Positions 42,701 to 52,266 of a stretch of 55,376 nt of DNA are shown in pieces. The notes below the pieces were generated by a model. It saw only the letters and a program-made list of their open reading frames with translations. It had not been told where the DNA came from and made no database searches. Source of the stretch: DT-110 sp964342305 (GTDB lineage Bacteria; Bacteroidota; Bacteroidia; Chitinophagales; Saprospiraceae); assembly GCA_964342305.1 (NCBI GenBank), contig CAYFGK010000029.1, positions 1 through 55,376 of the forward strand, given 5' to 3'. Within the stretch, counting starts at the first letter, position 1, and every line of letters begins with the position of its first letter. The translations under genes and the position numbers were made by a program.

Positions 42701-45163
42701 TTATTTCAGAGACTCCAGCTCTTTTTCCAGGGCCGGAATAGTCTGCCGGACACGCTCCATCAAGTCTTTAATATTAGATTGTTGGGCTTCATCGGCCTGC
42801 TCGGCCCGTGCTTTTTCTTCGATCTGTATGCACAGTTGGGCGGCTTGTTCCATACCTATCATCCGGAGGGAGGACTTCAGTTTGTGAGCAATTTGATAGG
42901 TACGTTCGTGGTCATCACCGTTCTCGACCTCTTTCAGGTTGTTCAGCATTTCGGAGGTTTCACCGAGAAAAGTCTGTAGCATTTCTCCAATGAAATCTTT
43001 ATCGCCACCACTCAGTTCCTGAAGGTACGTCAGATCAATTTTCTCAGAAGGACTTGCATCCATAGGTATCATCTTTTCGTCGGAACCCGGGCCAGTCGAC
43101 AGCCAGTTCCGAAGCATTCGTTTCAATAAGGCCGGCGAGAAGGGCTTGGTCATAAAATCACTCATTCCCGCTTTCATAGCTGCCCGTTTTTCGTCTAACA
43201 TGGCTGCCGCCGTAAGGGCAATTATCGGAATATTGTGGTTTGGGTTATCCGTATTACTACGAATGGCAGCAGTGGCATCAACACCGTTCATTTCCGGCAT
43301 ATGAAGGTCCATCAATACGAAGTCATAGCGATGCTGACGGGCCAAACGAAGGGCCTGTTTCCCATTTTCCGCCAGATGGAATTGAACACCCCAGCCCGAC
43401 AATATCCTTGCAATCAACTTTTGGTTTAATGGATTATCCTCGGCTACCAGGGCCAGTAATCCTTTTAGAGGTACGGATTCGATCTTTTTCGGTTGCGTAG
43501 TTCCCGTATCCGTTAAAACGAAGTCGGTATTGAAAGTAGGAAAAGTTAAGGTGAAGCTGAAGGTACTGCCGGTGCCGGGTTCGCTTTGGAGGGTGATTAA
43601 GCCCCCCATGAGGCTTAGCAATCGTTTTACGATGGCCAGGCCCAACCCTGTACCCACATTCTTGCCTCCCTGAACATCTTCAATTTGCTTAAAATCCTTG
43701 AAGATCAACTCTTGTTTCTCAATAGGAATACCCAGGCCGGTATCCGATACGCTGAATTGTATGGTGTGATTGCTTTTGGTTTTTTTCACACAATCGGCAC
43801 GCAGGGTGATACTTCCTTCGTGCGTGAACTTCACGGCATTACTCAACAGATTCGTAAGGACCTGATTGAGTAAGGTCCGGTCCCCTTTCAGATAATCCCG
43901 GATCAGCGGGTCAATCACTAAATGGACCTCCACCCCACTACTCTGGCACTTCAGTCTGGTCGTTTTGTATTGTGATTGCAGCAGCGCATTAAGGTTAAAA
44001 GGTTTTTCGTCCGGTTCCAATTCACCAGCTTCGATCTTGGCCAGATCCAGGATATTATTGAGGATCTCCATCAGGCTATCCGCCGAAAACTTAAGGGTCT
44101 CCAAGAGGTCTTTTTGTTCGGCATTGAGCATTGACTTTGATAACAAATGTGTCATACCGATCACTGCATTCATGGGCGTGCGGATCTCATGGCTCATATT
44201 GGCCAGGAATTGCTGCTCCGCCAGGCGAGCTTTTTCGGCTTCCTGAATAGCGTGGAGCAAGGAGGATTCTGATTCTTGCCGCTCCGTAATATCCCGCAAG
44301 AACAGGCTAAATAACACATTGTGGTTGGATTCGAAAGACGAGATGCTGACCTCAACCGGAAAAAGCGCTCCATTTTGGTGCTGCCCCTCCAGGGTATACC
44401 GGCGATGTTGTTTAACCGCTCGATCCATGTAAGAGAGTAATTTACCAGGCTTTCCCGAGAACCGCTGATGCATTGGTTCCGGGAGTAACAGCCAGGTAAT
44501 GGACTTACCAATGGCAAAAGACCTGGGATAACCAAACAAATGCTCCGCCTCCTGATTCCACTCCTGCACCTGCCCGCGGGAATCTGCAATGACCACGGCA
44601 TCACGGGAAGAATTGATGACCTGCCGGAACCGATCCTCGCTTTCCTGAATCTGGTGTTGAATACGGTGCAGACTTTCGTGGGCGCGGCATCCCGCCAGGG
44701 CATTGGCGAACTTATCCATCACCGCTACTAACTGGTGCAGCTCCGACGGAGTACAGGGGTCTTCACGGTGGGCATCATGTAAACAGACAAAGCCTATCTC
44801 TTTCAGCCGGTAGAAGACCAGAATACCTTTTTCTTCCAGTTGCTGGAGATTCCACTCAGTGGCCTGGTCAGTTGGTATCGAAAAACAACCATTGGGAACG
44901 GTACGCAAATGATTCCATAAAGGGTGATCGGCAGCAATTTCCGGTTGATTAACCAAGAAGCGCGGACGGGCATAATGCAATTGGAAAGAGGTTTCCTCCC
45001 GCAGCCAGACGGAAGCAAAGGTAAGTTCTTTACGGGTACAAAGAACATCCAGGAAATTTCGGACATTCTCATCTGTCTCTAGCGTTTGACCCAACGATAA
45101 GGCCAACTCGTAGAGCAGTGAAAAATCCTGTATAAGGTCGTTAGGTTTCGATGAATTATACAT
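42701..45163 (-). CDS. Hybrid sensor histidine kinase (GAF-PAS-HisKA-HATPase-REC-Hpt)
   Basis: 820 residues from MYNSSKPNDL; the frame opens 53 codons further upstream without domain content. A GAF-like region (about 5-165) is followed by a PAS domain (about 177-295; ESEDRFRQVINSSRDAVVIAD), HisKA with phospho-acceptor His325 in MSHEIRTPMNAVIG, and HATPase (SNAVKFT, DTGLGIP, GTGLGLAIVKRLL). Next are a receiver with Asp619 in FVLMDLHMPEMNG and a C-terminal Hpt domain with His760 in AHKLKSSLRMIG. There are no membrane segments, so it is cytoplasmic. It has no output DNA-binding domain and no response-regulator gene beside it, so the phosphate must pass to an unlinked partner. A terminator separates it from the metal operon. 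Confidence 0.93.
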   Translation of the reverse strand: MYNSSKPNDLIQDFSLLYELALSLGQTLETDENVRNFLDVLCTRKELTFASVWLREETSFQLHYARPRFLVNQPEIAADHPLWNHLRTVPNGCFSIPTDQATEWNLQQLEEKGILVFYRLKEIGFVCLHDAHREDPCTPSELHQLVAVMDKFANALAGCRAHESLHRIQHQIQESEDRFRQVINSSRDAVVIADSRGQVQEWNQEAEHLFGYPRSFAIGKSITWLLLPEPMHQRFSGKPGKLLSYMDRAVKQHRRYTLEGQHQNGALFPVEVSISSFESNHNVLFSLFLRDITERQESESSLLHAIQEAEKARLAEQQFLANMSHEIRTPMNAVIGMTHLLSKSMLNAEQKDLLETLKFSADSLMEILNNILDLAKIEAGELEPDEKPFNLNALLQSQYKTTRLKCQSSGVEVHLVIDPLIRDYLKGDRTLLNQVLTNLLSNAVKFTHEGSITLRADCVKKTKSNHTIQFSVSDTGLGIPIEKQELIFKDFKQIEDVQGGKNVGTGLGLAIVKRLLSLMGGLITLQSEPGTGSTFSFTLTFPTFNTDFVLTDTGTTQPKKIESVPLKGLLALVAEDNPLNQKLIARILSGWGVQFHLAENGKQALRLARQHRYDFVLMDLHMPEMNGVDATAAIRSNTDNPNHNIPIIALTAAAMLDEKRAAMKAGMSDFMTKPFSPALLKRMLRNWLSTGPGSDEKMIPMDASPSEKIDLTYLQELSGGDKDFIGEMLQTFLGETSEMLNNLKEVENGDDHERTYQIAHKLKSSLRMIGMEQAAQLCIQIEEKARAEQADEAQQSNIKDLMERVRQTIPALEKELESLK

Positions 45164-45709
45164 ACAATGAGCCGACAACGGTCTTTTTAGTAAAAAATGA
45201 CAAACCGTTTCCATCCAGGGGATTTGTGCAAAAAATGTCGCCCATAAACGAGTGAGTGGGGGCCGATGCCCATCCGAGAAGAGCCGATAAGCAGAGACCG
45301 GAACCCGGGGTGGCCTGCACAACAGGGTTCACCTGTTGGAACATGCCCAATGCCTGTGCCGCCCGAGCGAAAGCCTCTGGTTTGTATTTGGTTAGAAACA
45401 TGTGAACGCTGCTGTTAGGCGGGAGGACCCGTTTCAATCTACTGCACAAAAGTACCCGGGATAACCATGCCATGGCGGTTCTTTTCGGAAATCGGTTAGG
45501 TTTTGGCATTTTTCCCACCGTAGCCATCTTTTTTTGCGTAAGCCAACCCATTGAAAGCCTGTGAAAAGTGTAGTATTTAATCACTGATTTCTTTACAGCA
45601 TTTACCTCATCCCTTAGGTTCTTCAGCATTACATCATCCGGCAAAGGGGCCCATGACTTTTTAATTCAGAATGGCTTGGCTATTTTTAAGCCTCACAAAA
45701 CAAAAATAT
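45164..45709. other. 546-bp divergent intergenic region
   Basis: Separates the minus-strand kinase from the plus-strand BNR protein and must hold both promoters. I could not find a convincing TTTG/TAnnTTTG pair for either. A 162-codon minus-strand ORF (45156-45644) overlaps the kinase start and has no recognisable domain; I treat it as chance. Confidence 0.5.
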
Positions 45710-48700
45710 ATGAGCACACGTGTATCCTTACTCTGTAGTTTGCTCCTATGGAGTTGTCTTCCCCTGATCGGCCAATCCGATATTCCGGTCGACCTGATGG
45801 AAGATCTTACCATTCGAAATATTGGTCCCGCAGGCATGAGCGGCCGGGTAACGGCCATTGATGTAGACCTGACCGACTCCGACATCATCTACGTAGGTAC
45901 CGCTTCCGGTGGGGCCTGGAAATCTATGAACGGTGGTATTAGCTGGACCCCCATTTTCGACGACCAACCGGTCCAGAGCATCGGCGCCCTGGCCGTCAGC
46001 CAGAAAAACCCGGACGTGATCTGGGTGGGTACCGGTGAAGGTAATCCCCGTAACTCCATGAATAGCGGGGAAGGCATATACAAAAGCCTGGACGGCGGAG
46101 AAACATGGACCTGCATGGGCCTGAAAGAAACCAAGACCATCCACCGCATTCTCGTTCATCCCGACGATCCCCAGACGGTTTACGCCGGCGCACTGGGGTC
46201 GGTATGGGGGCCGAATGAGGAGCGGGGCGTCTTTAAAACCACCGATGGTGGGAAGACCTGGGATAAAATCCTGTACGCCAACGAAGAGACGGGCGTGGCC
46301 GACATGATTATGGACCCTACTAACCCCGATAAGATTATGGTAGCCATGTGGGAAATGGGTCGCAAGCCCTGGACCTTTAACTCCGGAGGCCCTGGTTCCG
46401 GTCTTTTTGTGACTCTTGACGGGGGTGAAACATGGCAGGAGCGCACCGATGAAGATGGTTTGCCGAAAGGCGAACTGGGACGAATCGGGCTGGCCATGGC
46501 CCCTTCTTCGCCTAATATTGTCTATGCACTGGTGGAAGCCAAGGAAAATGGCTTTTACAAATCCACCGACGGTGGTCGCAATTGGTCGCAGGTACGGGCC
46601 AACGGGAATTACGGGAACCGCCCTTTCTATTACTCGGATATTTTTGTGGACCCCGTCAATGAAAACCGGATTTACAGCCTGCACTCGCTGGTTACCTTCT
46701 CCGAAGATGGCGGTCGTAACTGGCGGACGCTACTACCCTATTCGGGTGTTCACCCCGACCACCATGCTTTCTGGGTGCATCCTGAAGACCCCGACTATCT
46801 GATCGAGGGTAATGACGGAGGGTTGAACATTTCACGCGACCGGGGTGAAAGCTGGCGTTTTATTCCCAATCTTCCGCTGGCGCAGTTTTACCATATCAGC
46901 TACGATATGGATACGCCCTACAATGTAGCAGGTGGTATGCAGGACAACGGATCGTGGGTTGGCCCCAGCCAGGTTTGGCAGGCCGGTGGTATTACTAATG
47001 CCCACTGGCAGGAAGTATATTTCGGTGACGGTTTTGACGTGCAGTTTAAACCCGATGATAACCGTTACGTCTACGCTATGTCTCAGGGTGGAAACGTCGG
47101 CCTGGTCGATACCGAGACCGGTCAGACCAAAAGAATTCAACCTACTCACCCGGATGCCGACGTAGAGTTGCGTTTCAACTGGAATGCTGCTATTGCGCTG
47201 GATCCATTTAATGACTGCGGCGTATACTACGGAAGCCAGCATGTGCACTATAGCACTGATTGCGGTGACAGCTGGGAGATTATCTCCCCTGATCTCACCA
47301 CCAACGACACCAGCAAGCAGAAACAGCACCTGAGTGGTGGACTGACCATCGATGATACAGAGGCTGAAAACCATACCACGATTTTGGCCATTGCTCCTGA
47401 TCCCGACGATGAGAATACCATTTGGGTCGGCACCGATGATGGAAACCTGCAGTTGACCCGTGACGGGGGCGAGACCTGGACCAACCTGTCAGATCGTCTG
47501 CCGGATTTCAATGAAGGTGCCTGGATCCCCTTCATACACCTGTCGACCATCAACGACGGTGAGGCCTTCGTAGTGGTCAATGATTATCGTCGCAATGACT
47601 ACCGTCCAATGGGGTACCATACAGATGATTATGGCCAAAGCTGGACCAAAATTGTCGACGAAGAACAGGTGAATGGCCATGCCCTCTCCCTGATTCAGGA
47701 CCTCGAGGAACCCAACTTACTTTTCCTGGGAACTGATTTTGGTCTGTACGTCAGTATCGATTACGGAAAGAACTGGACGAAATGGACCCATTTCCCCAGT
47801 GTATCCACCGCTGACCTCGCCATCCACCCGCGAGAACATGATTTGATCATTGCCACCTTTGGACGTGCGGCCTGGATTATGGATGATATTCGTCCACTAC
47901 GCAAAATCGCTGCCACCAATGGCGAAGTACTGGATAAGGATCTGGCCGTTTTTGCCGCTCCGGATGCCTATCTGGCCGAGTACAAATCGTTCACCGGTGT
48001 TCGCTTCTCCGCCGATGGCATGTTCCAGGGCCAAAATCGCCGTGGAGGCGCCATGATGACCGTTTGGCGTAAGCCTCCGGGTATGGACGAAGACGGGAAG
48101 AAGAAAAAGGCCAATGGTAAAGCGAAAGTACACGTCTTCAATGAGGCCGGAGATACGGTGCGTACCTACAGCACTGAGCTGGACACCGGTATGAACCGGG
48201 TTTACTGGAATATGAACCGCAACGGAGTAGAAACACCATCCCGTCGCGACCGTCGTCCGGATGCCGATCCGCCATCGGGTCCCAGCGTTTTGCCGGGTAC
48301 CTATAAGGTTGTGATCGCCATGGGTGACGTGAAAGACTCCACCGAGGTAACCGTCAATATGGATCCGCGAATCGATATGTCGATGGCCCAAATGCGGGCG
48401 ATGGATGCTGCTTCCAGGGAGTGGGAAGATCTGGCCGAGAAGGCTACCGAAGGCTTCAATCGCCTCAAGGATGCCCGCAAGACCATTGACCGGATCAATA
48501 AAGCCATGGAAATGGCACCGGATACAGTTCAGGCCGACATCAAAAAGATGGGTAAAGCCATGCTCGACAGCATCGCACAGCTGGAAGAACTCTACATGCA
48601 GCCCGAAGGCCTCAAGGGTATCCAGCGTTCCAGCGATAATGTGATGGGCAAGATGTACGAAGCCCGCGGATACATTGGCTCATCCATGGGAGCTCCCAAC

Positions 48701-48865
48701 CAGGCTGCTCAGCGCACCATGCAGGTGGCTAAAGATTATGTCTCTGAGGCCCTGGATGCCATCAACGACTTTTTCATGAATGACTTCAAGGAGTATCAGG
48801 AGAAGGTCGAAGGTGTGTCGGTGCCGTTGTTCAAGGAATACGAACCGGTTAGGATGAACGACTAA
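45710..48865 (+). CDS. Large secreted BNR/VPS10-like repeat protein
   Basis: 1051 residues with signal peptide (MSTRVSLLCSLLLWSCLPLIGQ); the ATG at 45710 is preferred to the one 13 codons upstream. The region from about 30 to 700 has many BNR/Asp-box repeats: SLDGGETWTCM, TTDGGKTWDKI, TLDGGETWQER, STDGGRNWSQV, TRDGGETWTNL, with the start DLTIRNIGPAGMSGRVTAID. This is the sortilin/VPS10-like propeller family common in Bacteroidota and often labelled 'glycosyl hydrolase' without evidence. A Lys-rich segment (GKKKKANGKAKVHVF) and a beta-sandwich follow, then a helical C-terminus (about 900-1051) similar to tails in this family. No T9SS tail or catalytic residues are seen. It is probably extracellular or periplasmic, role unknown. 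Confidence 0.85.
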   Translation: MSTRVSLLCSLLLWSCLPLIGQSDIPVDLMEDLTIRNIGPAGMSGRVTAIDVDLTDSDIIYVGTASGGAWKSMNGGISWTPIFDDQPVQSIGALAVSQKNPDVIWVGTGEGNPRNSMNSGEGIYKSLDGGETWTCMGLKETKTIHRILVHPDDPQTVYAGALGSVWGPNEERGVFKTTDGGKTWDKILYANEETGVADMIMDPTNPDKIMVAMWEMGRKPWTFNSGGPGSGLFVTLDGGETWQERTDEDGLPKGELGRIGLAMAPSSPNIVYALVEAKENGFYKSTDGGRNWSQVRANGNYGNRPFYYSDIFVDPVNENRIYSLHSLVTFSEDGGRNWRTLLPYSGVHPDHHAFWVHPEDPDYLIEGNDGGLNISRDRGESWRFIPNLPLAQFYHISYDMDTPYNVAGGMQDNGSWVGPSQVWQAGGITNAHWQEVYFGDGFDVQFKPDDNRYVYAMSQGGNVGLVDTETGQTKRIQPTHPDADVELRFNWNAAIALDPFNDCGVYYGSQHVHYSTDCGDSWEIISPDLTTNDTSKQKQHLSGGLTIDDTEAENHTTILAIAPDPDDENTIWVGTDDGNLQLTRDGGETWTNLSDRLPDFNEGAWIPFIHLSTINDGEAFVVVNDYRRNDYRPMGYHTDDYGQSWTKIVDEEQVNGHALSLIQDLEEPNLLFLGTDFGLYVSIDYGKNWTKWTHFPSVSTADLAIHPREHDLIIATFGRAAWIMDDIRPLRKIAATNGEVLDKDLAVFAAPDAYLAEYKSFTGVRFSADGMFQGQNRRGGAMMTVWRKPPGMDEDGKKKKANGKAKVHVFNEAGDTVRTYSTELDTGMNRVYWNMNRNGVETPSRRDRRPDADPPSGPSVLPGTYKVVIAMGDVKDSTEVTVNMDPRIDMSMAQMRAMDAASREWEDLAEKATEGFNRLKDARKTIDRINKAMEMAPDTVQADIKKMGKAMLDSIAQLEELYMQPEGLKGIQRSSDNVMGKMYEARGYIGSSMGAPNQAAQRTMQVAKDYVSEALDAINDFFMNDFKEYQEKVEGVSVPLFKEYEPVRMND

Positions 48866-48867
48866 TC

Positions 48868-48892
48868 AGGTATGAGGTATGAGGTATGAGGT
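48868..48892. repeat. Heptamer array, AGGTATG, with inverted copy across the gap
   Basis: Three AGGTATG units and a partial fourth run into the gap; the reverse complement CATACCT stands at 48994-49000 just after it. Read on the other strand the unit is ACCTCAT, the same family as the array at 45-78. It starts 3 bases after the BNR gene stop. Confidence 0.85.
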
Positions 48893-48992
48893 NNNNNNNN
48901 NNNNNNNNNNNNNNNNNNNNNNNNNNNNNNNNNNNNNNNNNNNNNNNNNNNNNNNNNNNNNNNNNNNNNNNNNNNNNNNNNNNNNNNNNNNN
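48893..48992. other. Assembly gap (100 N)
   Basis: Exactly 100 N, flanked by heptamers in opposite orientation (AGGTATG on the left, CATACCT on the right). As at 9746-9845 this suggests that an inverted repeat array broke the assembly. Confidence 0.95.
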
Positions 48993-49001
48993 TCATACCT
49001 C

Positions 49002-49060
49002 GCCCAAAATAGTGTAGGCCCTGTCCGACTTTGTCAGACAGGGCCTACACTATTTTGGGC
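49002..49060. terminator. Long perfect hairpin between convergent genes
   Basis: Arms 49002-49025 and 49037-49060 are perfect 24-base complements. One mismatch and three more pairs extend the stem to a TTT loop. It lies 6 bases before the stop of the minus-strand MORN gene and between two convergent genes, so a bidirectional terminator is the simplest reading. It is unusually long for one and lacks a U tract on either side. Confidence 0.6.
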
Positions 49061-49066
49061 AGTCTT

Positions 49067-49660
49067 TCAGGAACGGTATTTCTCCGGAACGTCACCCTTC
49101 CGCTCCGTGATCTGGCCACTTTTGTCGAAAAGAACCTCGTAGACTAGTTCACCGTATTCATATACGGCATCCCTGGCCAAAGTGCCATCCTGGTACCATC
49201 GTAATTGCTGTCCGTGCTGAATACCGCCCTCCAGGAAATGGGTATCGATGTAGGGCTTACCACCTTCGAACCACATGCGTTGACTGCCTTTATTCCGGCC
49301 ATTTTTGGTATGGAAATCGAGATCGAGATCACCATTTTCGTAATAGCCGATCTGCCAGACAACCATCCCTTCCTCATAGCGAGCGTAGCGGTAGCGGTGT
49401 TCCGTTTCCGGAAAAACCTGGAGACTCCAACCCGTGTAAGGCGCACCATCCAGGAAATAGGTACGATCAATACGACCGAGTTCTCCGCGTTCAGCCCGTT
49501 CTTCCAGTTGGTGAAAATCCACCTTATCTAACTTATCCAGAGCCTGTTGGCTGGGCGTTTCGGGATGATTGCCGTAGGGCACTTCCATGGTGTACAGGTC
49601 GGGCTGGGCCGAACAGCTCAGACTGGATAGGAAAAGCAGGGCAAGGAGGGTAATCCGCAT
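49067..49660 (-). CDS. Secreted MORN/YwqK-like repeat protein
   Basis: 197 residues with signal peptide MRITLLALLFLSSLSCSAQ; the open frame begins 19 codons earlier, but this Met gives the signal. The C-terminal half has MORN-like repeats of the YwqK type: YYENGDLDLDFHTKNGRNKG, MWFEGGKPYIDTHFLEG, WYQDGTLARDAVYEYGEL. Such proteins are often labelled 'antitoxin' by homology, but no toxin gene is adjacent and the signal peptide argues against an antitoxin role. Function unknown. It lies 60 bases downstream of the HMA protein gene on the same strand. Confidence 0.7.
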   Translation of the reverse strand: MRITLLALLFLSSLSCSAQPDLYTMEVPYGNHPETPSQQALDKLDKVDFHQLEERAERGELGRIDRTYFLDGAPYTGWSLQVFPETEHRYRYARYEEGMVVWQIGYYENGDLDLDFHTKNGRNKGSQRMWFEGGKPYIDTHFLEGGIQHGQQLRWYQDGTLARDAVYEYGELVYEVLFDKSGQITERKGDVPEKYRS

Positions 49661-49720
49661 GGTAAAAGGGTTGGGTGCATTCTTGTAGTAGAGACTACAA
49701 GATACCATTTCCCGCATAAA

Positions 49721-49945
49721 CTAGCCATTAGATGGCGCCATCGGCTCAATATCAAACCCGGCATCTTCCACCGCTTCGACAATGGCCTCCTCCCGCAGAT
49801 TGTCTCCTTTTACCGTAAGGATCTTTTCGGGATTATCCGTATCTACCGTCCATTCTTTGAGTCCCGGCACCTCCTCGATAAAGCCGGTTACGGAGCGAAT
49901 GCAACTGCCGCAATTGATATTGGTTTTGAACGTGTATTCTTTCAT
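49721..49945 (-). CDS. Heavy-metal-associated (HMA) copper-chaperone-like protein
   Basis: 74 residues, the normal length of an Atx1/CopZ-like chaperone. The metal loop is NCGSC with Cys12 and Cys15 (CxxC), followed by the helix SVTGFIEEVPGL and beta strands of the ferredoxin-like fold (ILTVKGDNL, AVEDAGFDIEPM). The first Cys is preceded by Asn, not the canonical Met of MxCxxC. Cytoplasmic Cu(I) handling is the likely role. The start codon is only 8 bases from the start of the divergent TonB receptor gene, and it may be functionally linked to the efflux operon upstream in the window. Confidence 0.88.
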   Translation of the reverse strand: MKEYTFKTNINCGSCIRSVTGFIEEVPGLKEWTVDTDNPEKILTVKGDNLREEAIVEAVEDAGFDIEPMAPSNG

Positions 49946-49953
49946 GGTGTTTG

Positions 49954-52266
49954 ATGGTTAATATGCTAAGACAACTATTACATCTTAAACAGTTCGGCCT
50001 CGTTCTCGGGTTGACCCTTTTAGCCCATTTTTTAACTGCGCAGTCATCGATATCTGGTCAGGTGTTAGATGCTGAAACCGGCAAGGCGCTGGTCGGGGCG
50101 ACCGTGCAATCTCGGTCCACAAGCACCGGAACCGTGACTAATGACCGGGGCCAATTTAACCTGATAACTTTTGGCGACAGCCTGCTCATCACGTATACCG
50201 GATACCGACCCGATACCATCTACCCCCTCCCCGAAAACCGCTTTCTAACGGTTGCGCTGCAGCCGGGAACGGCGCTACCCACAATCACAACCCGCGCCGA
50301 CCGCCCCGACGTTTCCCTGCAAACAGCAGCTTCGGTACAGCGTATTTCCCGGCAACAAATCGACCGTGGTGATCAACTCAATCCGGCACCAGTCCTTAAT
50401 CAAATACCCGGCCTGTTTATGCAAAGTGGTGCATTAAATACCAACCGCATCACCATCCGCGGTATCGGCAACCGCATCCCCTTCGGCACCGCCAAAATCC
50501 GCGCCTACCTCGACGATATTCCCCTTACCAACGGTGTGGGGGAAACGGTGCTTGAAGACATCGACCTCAGCCTGGTCGATCAGATGATCATCCGCAAAGG
50601 GCCCACCGCCAGCAGTTACGGTGCGGGTCTGGGCGGTCTGATCCAGTACCAAACCGGCGACTCGGAGCGCCCCGCCAGCTATTCCGCCTCCCAACAGATC
50701 GGTAGCTTCGGCTTATCACGTACCGTGCTGCAGGCCGATTTGGCCGGTAGTGACAGCCCCTTTCAACTGACGCTCAACGGTAGTCGTACACATAGCGATG
50801 GCTACCGGGAGAACAACACCTACGATCGCAACGCTCTGACCGCCCTCGCGCGCTGGTCGGCAACCGACGACCGACAGGGAGCTACCCTCTTTCTCAACTA
50901 CAATCAGGTGGAAGCGGGGATCCCGTCGTCGCTGAATGAGACAGACTTTCGAAACAATCCCGAAATAGCGGCAGCGAACTGGGCGGCAGTTGCGGGCGGA
51001 GAGGATTACGATCGCCTGCTGATCGGCTTATCGCACCGGCGGCAATGGCTTTCGCCAAAAGCAGACCAATCCCTGCGCTCGGGCATCAGCTTGTTTGCCA
51101 CCAGCCGCAACAACTACGAAGTGCGCCCCTTCAACATCCTGCGGGAAAATAACCGGGCCCTGGGCTTTCGCACTACCCTCGACTGGACCCCGGCAAATCG
51201 AAGTACCATACCCCGCTTTACCACCGGCATCGAATACTACGACGAGCGCTACGACTGGACCACCAATGCCACCCTGGCCGAAGGGGCCTTGGGTGAACTT
51301 CTCAGCGACCAACTCGAGAACCGGCGCTACTACAATCTATTCGCAGAAATACACTGGCGGCCCGATCCCGATTGGCAGCTTACGGCCGGCATCAACCTGA
51401 ATGAAACCAAGTACACCCTCACTGATCAATTCCCGCAGGATCAGGACGATCAGAGCGGGGATTACGCATTCCGGCCCATTTGGTCACCCCGTGTGAGCGT
51501 TTCTTACACCTTCGCACCGCGGATGAATTGGTACGCTGCGGTAAGCCACGGCTTTGCAGCCCCTACCCTGGAGGAAACCCTGCAGCCCGACGGCAGCCGC
51601 AATCCGAATATTCAGCCGGAACGCGGGCTCAACCTGGAAACCGGCAGCCGGGGCAGCTTTTTGTTCGGGCGCCTTAGTTACGAGGTATCCTTGTACAGCA
51701 TGTGGATCACCGACTTGTTGGTTGCCCGCCGTACCGCACTCGACCAATTCATCGGCATTAATGCCGGCAGCAGCATTCACCAGGGTCTGGAAGCCCGCCT
51801 GACCTATCGGCTACCTGATTGGATCGGTACCTACGCCAGAATTTCGTATGCCTACAGCGATTACTATTTCGACACCTTCCTCGACGGGGAGAACGACTAC
51901 AGCGGCAATGCGCTCACCGGCCAGCCGCCCCATCAGATTGGGATCGAAGCCCAGTGGACCCCGGGATGGGATCTCTACATCCACGGTCGCTGGCGCTATA
52001 CTGATGCTTTTCCCATCCTTGACGACAACAGCCTGAGCAACGAAGCTTATCAGGTCACGGATTTCAGATTCGGTTGGCAGAAAAACTTCGGACTGCACTG
52101 GCAAATCCATCCGTACCTTGGCATTCAAAACCTTTTTGACGAGGACTACGCCTCCATGGTACAGGTCAACGCCCAGGGTTTTGGCGGAAGCCAGCCCCGC
52201 TTTTATTATCCCGGATTGCCGAGAAACTTTTACGCCGGAATCCGGTTGGAATACCAAATCAAGTAA
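49954..52266 (+). CDS. TonB-dependent outer-membrane receptor
   Basis: 770 residues from the ATG at 49954; an ATG at 49963 (MLRQLLHLKQFG) is equally plausible, and an in-frame TTG at 49951 is less likely. Signal peptide up to LTAQ, a CarboxypepD-regulatory-like domain (SSISGQVLDAETGKALVGATV), a plug (ADRPDVSLQTAASVQRIS; LNQIPGLFMQSGALNTNRI; RKGPTASSYGAGLGGLIQYQ), then a barrel ending RNFYAGIRLEYQIK. It lacks the SusC-type plug features and has no SusD neighbour, so it probably takes up a siderophore or metal complex. Its position beside a copper-chaperone gene hints at a metal substrate; this is inference. The next gene begins at the base after its stop. Confidence 0.92.
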   Translation: MVNMLRQLLHLKQFGLVLGLTLLAHFLTAQSSISGQVLDAETGKALVGATVQSRSTSTGTVTNDRGQFNLITFGDSLLITYTGYRPDTIYPLPENRFLTVALQPGTALPTITTRADRPDVSLQTAASVQRISRQQIDRGDQLNPAPVLNQIPGLFMQSGALNTNRITIRGIGNRIPFGTAKIRAYLDDIPLTNGVGETVLEDIDLSLVDQMIIRKGPTASSYGAGLGGLIQYQTGDSERPASYSASQQIGSFGLSRTVLQADLAGSDSPFQLTLNGSRTHSDGYRENNTYDRNALTALARWSATDDRQGATLFLNYNQVEAGIPSSLNETDFRNNPEIAAANWAAVAGGEDYDRLLIGLSHRRQWLSPKADQSLRSGISLFATSRNNYEVRPFNILRENNRALGFRTTLDWTPANRSTIPRFTTGIEYYDERYDWTTNATLAEGALGELLSDQLENRRYYNLFAEIHWRPDPDWQLTAGINLNETKYTLTDQFPQDQDDQSGDYAFRPIWSPRVSVSYTFAPRMNWYAAVSHGFAAPTLEETLQPDGSRNPNIQPERGLNLETGSRGSFLFGRLSYEVSLYSMWITDLLVARRTALDQFIGINAGSSIHQGLEARLTYRLPDWIGTYARISYAYSDYYFDTFLDGENDYSGNALTGQPPHQIGIEAQWTPGWDLYIHGRWRYTDAFPILDDNSLSNEAYQVTDFRFGWQKNFGLHWQIHPYLGIQNLFDEDYASMVQVNAQGFGGSQPRFYYPGLPRNFYAGIRLEYQIK

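Noticed and set aside
45156..45644. 162-codon minus-strand ORF upstream of the hybrid kinase
   Set aside because: Overlaps the kinase start, no domain or signal peptide, and lies in the divergent promoter region.
49067..49660. Toxin-antitoxin system (YwqK-like 'antitoxin')
   Set aside because: The protein has a signal peptide and no toxin gene is adjacent; the label comes from MORN-type homology only.
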